A DNA stretch of 5,987 bases from Nitrososphaerota archaeon (GCA_002698885.1 PAAH01000024.1:7686-13672), one strand, 5' to 3'; counted from the first letter of the stretch, positions 1-5,454 are shown. Program-made: numbers and translations. Notes: a model not told the origin generated them from the sequence alone.

Positions 1-872
1 TCAGGATCAAGTATCTCAGATGCTCTGTTTCGTGCATCATCAATTTTATCCTGAACTCTGTCAGCAGAATGTCTATCTTCCTTTCTTTCTGGATTTGCAC
101 CAATATACTGCACTTGTTCATCTAAAGCTTCCCAGAAATTGGCAGATTCCTTAATTTCGGGAGTAAACGCTAGGCGCAAAATTCTTTGTTGTACATCGGC
201 ACTTTCTCTAATTTCTAGCACATCTGAAAGGGTATCAGCCTCCAAAAGTCTTGGATTTATCTTTGCATCAATGACGTTAATTTTTGGAATATTTAGATCA
301 GAGTAGTCATTATGATAATCAAATATGATTACAGTTCCATCAAGTTTTGCAATTTGCATTGCAAGTAGTGTAACTAGATTACTTTTTCCCATACCAGTCA
401 TAGCAAGTATTCCGACATGGCGTGAAACAATCTTGTTCAAATTTATCAGTGAATCTATTTCTGAGTTTCTAAGCAGATTACCAATCTTTATCCACTCATT
501 ATTTTCAGGACCAAAGATTTGACCCAAGTCTTCTTTTGTTGCCTTTATGACTTGTGTTCCAGGAATTGGTGGTACTGCAGGTAGTATAGCCTTGCCTTTT
601 TGTAATGATTCCAGAAATCCCAATATTCGAATTGATGCAGTGTAACTTTTGTCACGCTTGTTCAACTCCGCAACTTCAATACTTTCCAATGCCTCATCAT
701 AGTTTTTGATGTCACCAAGTGCTGCACTTGAAACAACTGATTTCTCTGCCAAACCAACAATTTTTCCATCTTGAGAATCAATAATGACATATTCACCTAT
801 TGGCAATGACCTCGATGTCTGTGCCGTGACCAGTGTTGGTTTTGACTCACCAATAACAAAGCCTAATGTCAT
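1..872 (-). CDS. herA: HerA-type DNA translocase/helicase ATPase, N-terminal 290 residues (3' end outside the window)
   Basis: HerA forms a hexameric ATP-driven translocase that partners with the NurA nuclease in resecting DNA ends at double-strand breaks, alongside Mre11-Rad50. Seen here: an N-terminal beta-rich HAS-barrel-like region (about residues 1-95, beginning MTLGFVIGES), then a FtsK/HerA-type ATPase core. The Walker A loop is AMTGMGKS at residues 157-164 (Lys163, Ser164), preceded by VSRHVGIL, which corresponds to the family's 'NRHLAVLG' strand. It is followed by IIFDYHNDY (182-190), equivalent to the D-x-H-G-E-Y motif of HerA. Residues 217-290 look helical and charged. Walker B and the arginine finger would lie beyond the left edge. 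The ATG at 872-870 overlaps the nurA stop (ATGA) and has a Shine-Dalgarno sequence, so the start is secure. Family proteins are usually about 500 residues, so more than a third is missing from view. The family call is strong; the exact subgroup is less certain. Confidence 0.9.
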   Translation of the reverse strand, partial: MTLGFVIGESKPTLVTAQTSRSLPIGEYVIIDSQDGKIVGLAEKSVVSSAALGDIKNYDEALESIEVAELNKRDKSYTASIRILGFLESLQKGKAILPAVPPIPGTQVIKATKEDLGQIFGPENNEWIKIGNLLRNSEIDSLINLNKIVSRHVGILAMTGMGKSNLVTLLAMQIAKLDGTVIIFDYHNDYSDLNIPKINVIDAKINPRLLEADTLSDVLEIRESADVQQRILRLAFTPEIKESANFWEALDEQVQYIGANPERKEDRHSADRVQDKIDDARNRASEILDP

Positions 873-1705
873 CCTAGAACCTCTCTAGAGCCAATTTCAT
901 TGGATAATCCGTGAATACTAGCCAGTTTCGTAAGGTCATTTCCTGAAATTTTACAATTGTTGTGTGCAAGCTTCAATGAATACGGATATCCACCAATGCT
1001 ATTTTTGTAAATCTTGTTTAAAATTTGAATTACATCATTGTCTGTATGCCCTGAACCAAAAAGTTCCACTTTGATTAAAGGTAAAGAATCTGCTAACCGC
1101 GCAAATACAGATGTGATTATTTTGTCATTTCCAAATTTTGAATCCTCAAAAATCTTACTGAAACCAGGAGTGGAAGTTGCATGATTATAATAAAAAATGT
1201 CACCAGCGATTGCTCCTAAATCTTCAAACTGTTTTCGTGTGTTAGATGTTTTTGAAATAAAAACAACATTGTTTCTCTTTTTCATGGATTCAATCATTAA
1301 TTGTGTTAAAGATGCTTGTCGCGTCATAAATTGTGAATAAAGTGAACCATCCATCAAAACCAAATCTGCATTATCAATTGACATGTTACATGCCTCTATC
1401 TCCATCTTGCTTGCCATAGATGCTAATTCTGGACTTGTATCCAATCCAAAATCATGCAAATCTGCAATAATTTCTCCATTTGACTTTATAGAAACTGCAG
1501 TAACGGCCCAAAGTTCTGCACCTTGAAATTTTGTACTGTTAAAACTACTATCTATTCCTGCAGAAACCACCTCTTGCTTCTGTGGTTTGTATTCAACCCA
1601 ATTTTCTTTTGCCTTTTGAATTATTTTTTCATATTTTGGTCCTTTGAGAATAGAAAGTGTCTTTTCTCTATTTTGAATTGCTTCCTTGAATATACTATTT
1701 AGCAT
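869..1705 (-). CDS. nurA: NurA family 5'-3' nuclease
   Basis: NurA is the Mn-dependent nuclease partner of HerA in archaeal DNA end resection. The RNase H-like acidic motifs are visible. Numbered from the upstream TTG at 1711, they are GIDSS (Asp54), Glu105 in KMEIEA, and LMDGSL (Asp121). Near the C-terminus lie Tyr242 and His250 in GYPYSLKLAH; the eight-residue Tyr-to-His spacing matches the C-terminal catalytic pair known in NurA. The frame can be extended to the TTG at 1711, but I prefer the ATG at 1705-1703 (278 residues, starting MLNSIFKEAI). It is two codons further in, and a TATA box centred near 1730 would place the transcript start almost exactly there, giving a leaderless message. 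The protein is compact for the family, which commonly runs 300-450 residues, but no motif is missing. The 4-base overlap with herA indicates translational coupling and a shared complex. Confidence 0.9.
   Translation of the reverse strand: MLNSIFKEAIQNREKTLSILKGPKYEKIIQKAKENWVEYKPQKQEVVSAGIDSSFNSTKFQGAELWAVTAVSIKSNGEIIADLHDFGLDTSPELASMASKMEIEACNMSIDNADLVLMDGSLYSQFMTRQASLTQLMIESMKKRNNVVFISKTSNTRKQFEDLGAIAGDIFYYNHATSTPGFSKIFEDSKFGNDKIITSVFARLADSLPLIKVELFGSGHTDNDVIQILNKIYKNSIGGYPYSLKLAHNNCKISGNDLTKLASIHGLSNEIGSREVLG
879..885 (-). promoter_or_regulatory. Shine-Dalgarno site of herA
   Basis: Read on the minus strand this is GAGAGGT, lying inside the 3' end of nurA, six bases before the herA ATG. 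GAGGT can pair with the ACCTC near the 3' end of archaeal 16S rRNA. It supports the overlapping ATG as the true start and explains how herA is translated without its own promoter. Confidence 0.65.
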
Positions 1706-1722
1706 AATCAATAATCTGGCAT

Positions 1723-1736
1723 TTCATAAATATGAA
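1723..1736 (-). promoter_or_regulatory. TATA-box promoter of the nurA-herA operon
   Basis: On the minus strand this reads TTCATATTTATGAA, an A/T-rich archaeal TATA element centred about 25 bases before the ATG at 1705. That spacing predicts a transcript starting at or next to the start codon. The element is nearly self-complementary (TTCATA, two bases, TATGAA), so it could in principle bind TBP in both orientations. No Shine-Dalgarno sequence is seen, which fits leaderless initiation. Confidence 0.5.
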
Positions 1737-1754
1737 CATTAGGGTAGAAAATTA

Positions 1755-1771
1755 GCTGGCTATTAGCCAGC
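1755..1771. repeat. Perfect 17-base palindrome between the nurA and nadX promoters (candidate operator)
   Basis: The sequence GCTGGCTA-T-TAGCCAGC has 8-base arms around one central base with no mismatch. It is GC-rich compared with its AT-rich surroundings. It lies between the two divergent TATA boxes (1723-1736 and 1814-1823), about 75 bases ahead of nadX. It could bind a dimeric repressor or activator controlling NAD synthesis, nurA-herA, or both. As RNA on the plus strand it could form a hairpin followed by T-rich tracts (1780-1785 and 1793-1798), so a terminator is the main alternative. No plus-strand gene ends here, however, so I favour an operator. Confidence 0.5.
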
Positions 1772-1813
1772 ACTAAATCTTTTTTGTTTGTGTTTTTTGC
1801 CTATAACTCAGAG

Positions 1814-1823
1814 TTTATTTATT
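1814..1823 (+). promoter_or_regulatory. TATA-box promoter of nadX
   Basis: TTTATTTATT is centred about 27 bases before the nadX ATG at 1846. This is the normal archaeal distance from TATA box to transcript start, so the message would have a leader of zero to a few bases. No Shine-Dalgarno sequence is present between the box and the start codon. Confidence 0.55.
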
Positions 1824-1845
1824 ATCCCTACACCAAATTATCGAA

Positions 1846-2664
1846 ATGAAGCGTATAGGGTTACTAGGATGTGGTGCTATAGGTACTCAAATTGCAATAG
1901 CAATTGATACAGGAATGATTCCAGCACAACTAACGCATGTTTTTGATTCTGATAGGTCAAAGGCAGATGCATTAGCAACAAAATTAAAACAAAAGCCTGA
2001 GATAGTTGGGAATGCACATCTACTCTCATCAAATTCTTTGGACTTGGTTATAGAAGCTGCATCGCAAGATGCAGTTAGTGATAATGCATTAAGCATTTTG
2101 CAGAACAGAAAGGATTTAATGATTATGAGTGGTGGTGCGCTTCTGGATGAATCTGTCTATGAGATAATTTCTGAGGCGTGTAAGGAATTCAAAAAAACTG
2201 TTTATCTTCCATCAGGTGCAATATCAGGATTGGACGCACTAAAATCTGTAAGAAATGAATTAGAGTCAGTAACAATTACTACAACAAAACATCCAGACTC
2301 TTTGAAAGGTGCTAAATTTTTTGAAACATCAAACATTGAACTTGACAGTATTTCAGAAGTAACAACAATTTTCGAGGGCTCTGCAAGTGAGGCAGTTAGA
2401 CTGTTCCCAAAAAATGTCAACGTATCGGCATTACTTAGTCTGGCTGGAATAGGAAGTCACGAGACTATAGTAAAGGTTGTAGTAGACCCTAATACAGACA
2501 TGAACACACATTATATTGAATCCAAAGGAAGTTTTGGCAAGATTACAACGACCGTAGAAAATGTTCCAGATTCAACTAACCCAAAAACAAGTCGGCTAGC
2601 TGTTCTTTCAGCCATAGAGACGCTACGCTCAATTTGTACTGATGAAATTAAGATTGGTACCTAG
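1846..2664 (+). CDS. nadX: L-aspartate dehydrogenase (EC 1.4.1.21)
   Basis: NadX oxidises L-aspartate to iminoaspartate with NAD(P)+, supplying the unstable substrate of quinolinate synthase. It replaces the FAD-dependent aspartate oxidase NadB, as in several archaea and Thermotoga. Seen: an N-terminal Rossmann fold with GCGAIG (residues 8-13) and an acidic end of strand 2 (VFDSD, 32-36); LPSGAISGLD (121-130), with Ala125 at the expected nucleotide contact; PKNVNVS (188-194), with Asn192; VDPNTDMNTHYIE (213-225), with His222 at the position of the family's catalytic histidine; and the conserved NPKTSRLA tail motif (245-252). The length of 272 residues is normal. The start is supported by a TATA box about 27 bases upstream and by MKRIGLLGCG matching the usual first beta strand. 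nadA follows after 92 bases with its own promoter. I see no nadB in the window. Confidence 0.93.
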   Translation: MKRIGLLGCGAIGTQIAIAIDTGMIPAQLTHVFDSDRSKADALATKLKQKPEIVGNAHLLSSNSLDLVIEAASQDAVSDNALSILQNRKDLMIMSGGALLDESVYEIISEACKEFKKTVYLPSGAISGLDALKSVRNELESVTITTTKHPDSLKGAKFFETSNIELDSISEVTTIFEGSASEAVRLFPKNVNVSALLSLAGIGSHETIVKVVVDPNTDMNTHYIESKGSFGKITTTVENVPDSTNPKTSRLAVLSAIETLRSICTDEIKIGT

Positions 2665-2667
2665 AAC

Positions 2668-2680
2668 GGCAAAAATTGCC
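2668..2680. repeat. Small inverted repeat just after nadX
   Basis: GGCAA-AAA-TTGCC forms a 5-base stem with a 3-base loop, starting four bases after the nadX stop. It might mark transcript end or 3' processing. No uridine tract follows directly, only the A/T-rich stretch 2684-2707, so a classical intrinsic terminator is not supported. Confidence 0.3.
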
Positions 2681-2723
2681 ACTCTGATAAATATTTGTTA
2701 AAAAAATTGGCAGTAGATAATCC

Positions 2724-2730
2724 TTTAAAT
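2724..2730 (+). promoter_or_regulatory. TATA-box promoter of nadA
   Basis: TTTAAAT is centred 30 bases before the nadA ATG at 2757, which predicts a leader of only about 3-5 bases. The 92-base gap after nadX and this box suggest nadA can be transcribed on its own, although read-through from nadX remains possible. Confidence 0.5.
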
Positions 2731-2756
2731 GATAATCAATACCGATAATTTTTCGG

Positions 2757-3692
2757 ATGTTAAAAGATAAGGTAGCCAAACTAAAAGAGGAAACTGACGT
2801 TGTTATTCTAGCACATAATTATCAAATTCCAGAAGTTCAGGACGTTGCAGATTTTGTAGGTGATTCGTTAGGACTTGCAAGACAGGCAGCAAAAACTAAT
2901 CACAAAACAATTCTATTCTGCGGAGTACATTTTATGGCAGAAACTGCAGCAATAATAAGCCCAGACAAGAAAGTCTTAATTCCCGATTTAGATGCTGGAT
3001 GCTCACTATCTGACTCTATTACACTGTCACAATTACAAAAATGGAAAAAGGAACATCCAGACGCAATTTCTGTAGGATATGTAAACACAACTGCAGAGAT
3101 AAAATCTGAACTAGATTATTGCTGCACTTCATCTAATGCAGTAAATGTAGTAAAATCAATACCAACTGATAAAGAAATTCTCTTCCTACCTGACATGTTT
3201 CTAGGTTCGTACGTAGCAAGAATGACTGGTAGAAAAAACATGTTCATTTGGGCTGGTGAGTGCCATGTTCATGCAGGAATTACACCAGATGATGTGAAAT
3301 CAAAGCTTGATTCCTTCCAGAATGCTGAATTTTTAATTCATCCAGAATGTAGCTGTACATCTCCTATGCTTTATGATGTTGCTGCAGGAAGTTACAATGA
3401 ACGTCAAGTCCAAATATTATCAACTGAGGGAATGATGAATCATGTTCAAAATTCCCAATCAAATGATTTTGTAGTTGCTACAGAAACTGGTATACTATAC
3501 AGAATGAAGCAGCAAAATCCAACTAAGAATTTTGTTCCTGCATCTGCAAAGGCAGAATGTGAATTTATGAAAATGATTACACTTGATAAGGTCTATGACT
3601 CCTTACTAAATGAAAAATACGAGGTAAAAGTACCAAAGAAAATAGCTGACAAAGCAAGATTGGCAATAGAAAGAATGCTGGCTATTAGCTAA
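2757..3692 (+). CDS. nadA: Quinolinate synthase A (EC 2.5.1.72)
   Basis: NadA condenses iminoaspartate with dihydroxyacetone phosphate to quinolinate, using a [4Fe-4S] cluster. Three pseudo-repeated domains are expected, and the signature residues are present: AHNYQ (19-23, with His20 and Tyr22), VGDSLGLAR (34-42), CGVHFMAETA (55-64), DLDAGCSLSD (77-86), WAGECHVHAG (165-174), HPECSC (195-200), TETGILYRM (242-250) and AKAECEF (264-270). The likely cluster ligands are Cys82, Cys169 and Cys268; Cys198 and Cys200 in the HPEC region are extra. The 87- and 99-residue gaps between the three cysteines resemble the longer bacterial form more than the shortest hyperthermophile enzymes. The length of 311 residues is normal. 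The ATG at 2757 is the natural start, with a TATA box 30 bases upstream. The TAA stop overlaps the stop of convergent nadC. Activity should depend on Fe-S cluster supply, a possible link to the mrp gene in this window. Confidence 0.96.
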   Translation: MLKDKVAKLKEETDVVILAHNYQIPEVQDVADFVGDSLGLARQAAKTNHKTILFCGVHFMAETAAIISPDKKVLIPDLDAGCSLSDSITLSQLQKWKKEHPDAISVGYVNTTAEIKSELDYCCTSSNAVNVVKSIPTDKEILFLPDMFLGSYVARMTGRKNMFIWAGECHVHAGITPDDVKSKLDSFQNAEFLIHPECSCTSPMLYDVAAGSYNERQVQILSTEGMMNHVQNSQSNDFVVATETGILYRMKQQNPTKNFVPASAKAECEFMKMITLDKVYDSLLNEKYEVKVPKKIADKARLAIERMLAIS

Positions 3693-4510
3693 ATTTCCAA
3701 ACTTAGGTCTACACCATTTACTGAATTAGTTATTTCTCCAACAGAAATCATATCTACACCAGTCTTTCCATATTTGGAAATGTTCTTCTCGTTAATTCTT
3801 CCAGATGCTTCCAGTTTAATATTTTTCAACAAGCCCAGATTTTTCATCTTTTTCATGACACTAGTTATTTGTGATGGTCTGAAATTATCCAGCATGATTA
3901 TTCCTACACCCATTTTTGCTGCAAAAATTGCATCGTTCTGATTCTCTACTTCAACTTCAATTGGTTTTCTAGTTTTTTTTGCTTTTTTAATTAGTAATTC
4001 AAGTGATTCTACTGAAATATGATTATCTTTAATCATAATCATTTCGTCTAGTGACATTCTATGTTTATGACCACCACCAATTTCTACTGCAATTTTATCG
4101 AATTGCCTCAAGCCAGGGGCGGTTTTTCTAGTTGCAAACAATTTTGATCTTGATCTAGTTTTTCTCAGTATTTTTGCTAGGTGATTTGTTTTGTTAGCAA
4201 TGCCACACATTCTTGATAACAAATTAAGTGCTGTTCTTTCACAACTTAAAACTGCATAGGCGTTGCCTCTCACTTCTAGTATTGTTTGATTCACTTTACT
4301 TTTTTTCCCGTTATTTGTGACTACTTTTACACGACATCCTTTCAATGCAAAAATTTGCTTAGCAAAATTTACTCCTGCAACAATAGTTTCTTCTCTTGAG
4401 ATAATTTTTGCTGTAATTTGCTGTTGTTTGATAAGCTTACTTGTAATATCGCCTTTTCCAATATCTTCTTCTAGAAATCTTTTAAGTTCACGTTTTGCAT
4501 TAAAGCCCAA
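3689..4510 (-). CDS. nadC: Nicotinate-nucleotide pyrophosphorylase, carboxylating (quinolinate phosphoribosyltransferase, EC 2.4.2.19)
   Basis: NadC converts quinolinate and PRPP to nicotinate mononucleotide, CO2 and pyrophosphate, the step after NadA. Motifs in order: FLEEDIGKGDITS (12-24), SCERTALNLLSRMCGIA (89-105, with Arg92), ATRKTAPGLR (126-135, the conserved TRKT loop), KIAVEIGGGHKHRMSL (139-154), MIKDNH (159-164), EVEVEN (185-190, with Glu187), MLDNF (206-210) and EASGRI (234-239), which together form the type II phosphoribosyltransferase barrel. The length of 273 residues is normal. The start is TTG at 4510-4508: an in-frame stop lies only five codons upstream, no ATG or GTG lies between, and any later start would remove the conserved EEDIGKGD motif. 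An AAGGT Shine-Dalgarno-like site precedes it. It sits one base after spt4 as the last gene of the rpo7-spt4-nadC operon and is convergent with nadA. Confidence 0.95.
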   Translation of the reverse strand: MGFNAKRELKRFLEEDIGKGDITSKLIKQQQITAKIISREETIVAGVNFAKQIFALKGCRVKVVTNNGKKSKVNQTILEVRGNAYAVLSCERTALNLLSRMCGIANKTNHLAKILRKTRSRSKLFATRKTAPGLRQFDKIAVEIGGGHKHRMSLDEMIMIKDNHISVESLELLIKKAKKTRKPIEVEVENQNDAIFAAKMGVGIIMLDNFRPSQITSVMKKMKNLGLLKNIKLEASGRINEKNISKYGKTGVDMISVGEITNSVNGVDLSLEI

Positions 4511-4511
4511 C

Positions 4512-4700
4512 TTACGTAACCTTTAATGCATATTTTCCTTTTTGAGTAATCCCAAGTGTTTTAGCTATTTGAGATGTTGTAGGATCAACAACCAATGCAA
4601 TTCCACTCCAATCAGGTGAAAGATCCGTAGATTTGCACACACTGCAAACTTTCCCAATTGTTACATGTTTACATTTTCTACATGCTAATTCTTTTGCCAT
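4512..4700 (-). CDS. spt4: Transcription elongation factor Spt4 (RpoE2 / RNA polymerase subunit E'')
   Basis: Spt4 is a small zinc protein that binds the NGN domain of Spt5 and helps make RNA polymerase processive. The 62-residue protein has two CxxC pairs, Cys7/Cys10 and Cys19/Cys22, which form the single zinc site. After them comes the family core SPDWSGIALVVDPTTSQIAKTLG (28-50), the part that contacts Spt5 and is typical of archaeal RpoE2. The ATG at 4700 touches the rpo7 stop codon (TAA at 4703-4701) with no gap and has a good Shine-Dalgarno sequence. Next to rpo7 is the usual archaeal location. Length and motifs are standard and nothing appears missing. Confidence 0.96.
   Translation of the reverse strand: MAKELACRKCKHVTIGKVCSVCKSTDLSPDWSGIALVVDPTTSQIAKTLGITQKGKYALKVT
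4519..4523 (-). promoter_or_regulatory. Shine-Dalgarno-like site of nadC
   Basis: On the minus strand this reads AAGGT, eight bases before the TTG start of nadC and inside the last codons of spt4. AGGT can pair with ACCT near the 16S rRNA 3' end. It is weak, but it supports the unusual TTG start and coupled translation with spt4. Confidence 0.4.
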
Positions 4701-5306
4701 TTACTTCTCCTTTACTTCTACTACTGATGATTTTTCTTCCGTAGTTTTATCACCATCTTCAGTATTTTTAATTTCATCAGCTATCCAATCATCTGCACCT
4801 AAGAATGGTTGCCTACATGTGATACCAATCTTTCCCATAGATGCTGCTTTACCAAGAGAAACAGCAGTTATTCTAGCACGAATTGTAGAACCAACTTTCA
4901 ATGTTTTTCCACTTTGATTTGCAACAATCATTCCTGAAGCAACATCACTCTTTAGATAATCATCCATAACTTGTGATAAATGTAGTAAAGCATCAGTTGG
5001 CCCAATTCTTACAAATGCACCAAAGTCTGTGATGTCAACCAATTCACCATTTACAATTTCTTGAAGTTTTGGATAAAATGTTAATGCTTGAAACTCTACT
5101 CGATGAAATGTTCCACCATCTCCAGGAATCATTTTTCCTAGTGGATTAACTTTAGCACCCATTATCATTATGATGTATCCTAAATCCTGATTTATCATAC
5201 TTTCATATTTTGATTTCAAAATGTTTTCAGCTGCTTTTTTGAGTGTTGTACCAAATAGATTAGGTGGTATCCTTACAATATCTACAAGCGTTGAAACAGA
5301 AAACAA
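4701..5306 (-). CDS. rpo7: DNA-directed RNA polymerase subunit Rpo7 (RpoE1 / RNA polymerase subunit E')
   Basis: Rpo7 pairs with Rpo4 to form the stalk of archaeal RNA polymerase, which binds emerging RNA and aids open-complex formation; it is the counterpart of eukaryotic Rpb7. Seen: an N-terminal tip/RNP domain (about 1-80) with DIVRIPPNLFG (9-19) and GDGGTFHRVEFQALTF (62-77), then an S1/OB domain (about 82-168) with GELVDITDFGAFVRIGP (87-103), LLHLSQVMDDY (107-117) and KIGITCRQP (159-167). Residues 177-201 form an acidic, lysine-rich tail that looks unstructured. The start is TTG at 5306-5304: the in-frame stop lies five codons upstream with no ATG, and the conserved N-terminus begins at once. 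A TATA element lies about 29 bases upstream, so the message is probably nearly leaderless. It is the first gene of the rpo7-spt4-nadC operon. The family call is very secure; the start codon is somewhat less so. Confidence 0.95.
   Translation of the reverse strand: MFSVSTLVDIVRIPPNLFGTTLKKAAENILKSKYESMINQDLGYIIMIMGAKVNPLGKMIPGDGGTFHRVEFQALTFYPKLQEIVNGELVDITDFGAFVRIGPTDALLHLSQVMDDYLKSDVASGMIVANQSGKTLKVGSTIRARITAVSLGKAASMGKIGITCRQPFLGADDWIADEIKNTEDGDKTTEEKSSVVEVKEK
4707..4713 (-). promoter_or_regulatory. Shine-Dalgarno site of spt4
   Basis: On the minus strand this reads AAAGGAG, inside the last codons of rpo7 and six bases before the spt4 ATG. AGGAG matches the 16S rRNA anti-Shine-Dalgarno sequence well. 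It fixes the spt4 start and indicates translation from the shared rpo7 message. Confidence 0.7.
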
Positions 5307-5331
5307 CTGTGAATTTTTTTATGAATTTCAA

Positions 5332-5339
5332 TTTATGAA
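5332..5339 (-). promoter_or_regulatory. TATA-box promoter of the rpo7-spt4-nadC operon
   Basis: On the minus strand this reads TTCATAAA, centred about 29 bases before the TTG start of rpo7. A second copy of the same octamer at 5318-5325 is too close to the gene to serve. No Shine-Dalgarno sequence lies between the box and the start, which fits a very short leader. Confidence 0.45.
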
Positions 5340-5345
5340 CCTTTG

Positions 5346-5382
5346 GGTGAAATTTGATAATTTAATGGTGAAATGACAATTT
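5346..5382. repeat. Imperfect tandem repeat upstream of rpo7
   Basis: GGTGAAAT occurs at 5346-5353 and again at 5367-5374, exactly 21 bases apart, about two helical turns. If two bases are skipped in the first copy, the match extends to 15 of 16 positions (5346-5363 against 5367-5382). The pair lies just upstream of the rpo7 TATA box, where transcription factors often bind. Its role is unknown. Confidence 0.35.
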
Positions 5383-5434
5383 TTTCGCGATTAAAGCAAG
5401 TTTTTACTCTCAATTAATGAAAATTTGAATTAGT

Positions 5435-5453
5435 TTAGACTAAGTTAATCTAA
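5435..5453. promoter_or_regulatory. 19-base palindromic site upstream of mrp, resembling a DtxR/IdeR iron box
   Basis: TTAGACTAAGTTAATCTAA is a near-palindrome with eight of nine arm positions complementary. By my alignment it matches 13 of 19 positions of the classical DtxR/IdeR box (TTAGGTTAGCCTAACCTAA), including the whole outer TTAG and the CTAA end. It ends two bases before the mrp TATA element, so a bound repressor would block TBP/TFB. The match to the consensus is from memory and by eye, and the regulator is inferred. Confidence 0.4.
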
Positions 5454-5454
5454 G

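Noticed and set aside
325..522. Open frame of 65 codons on the plus strand inside herA
   Set aside because: It lies opposite the conserved HerA P-loop region and its translation is low-complexity, rich in Ser, Ile and Phe, as expected of an antisense shadow. It has no promoter or Shine-Dalgarno site.
1777..1800. T-rich tracts as an intrinsic terminator
   Set aside because: No plus-strand gene ends upstream, so there is no transcript for it to stop; kept only as an alternative reading of the palindrome.
1887..2420. Minus-strand open frames inside nadX (1887-2096 and 2202-2420)
   Set aside because: Both are opposite the nadX motifs and show no independent evidence of coding.
2900..3088. Minus-strand open frame inside nadA
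   Set aside because: It is opposite the DLDAGCSLSD region of NadA and has no start signals or known motif.
3677..3689. The 13 bases GCTGGCTATTAGC at the end of nadA are identical to 1755-1767 in the palindrome before nadX
   Set aside because: Tempting as a shared NAD-gene signal, but here the bases encode the last NadA residues and lack the second palindrome arm. A chance 13-base match in a window of this size is not rare (my rough estimate is a few in ten).
4512..4519. TTACGTAA palindrome at the spt4-nadC junction
   Set aside because: Only eight bases, lies within the spt4 stop codon and preceding codons, and is explained by coding sequence.
4317..4526. Plus-strand open frame opposite the 5' part of nadC
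   Set aside because: Antisense shadow of a conserved enzyme, with no promoter.
4633..4917. Open frame of 94 codons on the plus strand across the spt4-rpo7 junction
   Set aside because: It is the reverse strand of two well-conserved genes; the apparent hydrophobic protein is what antisense reading of Lys/Glu-rich coding DNA produces.
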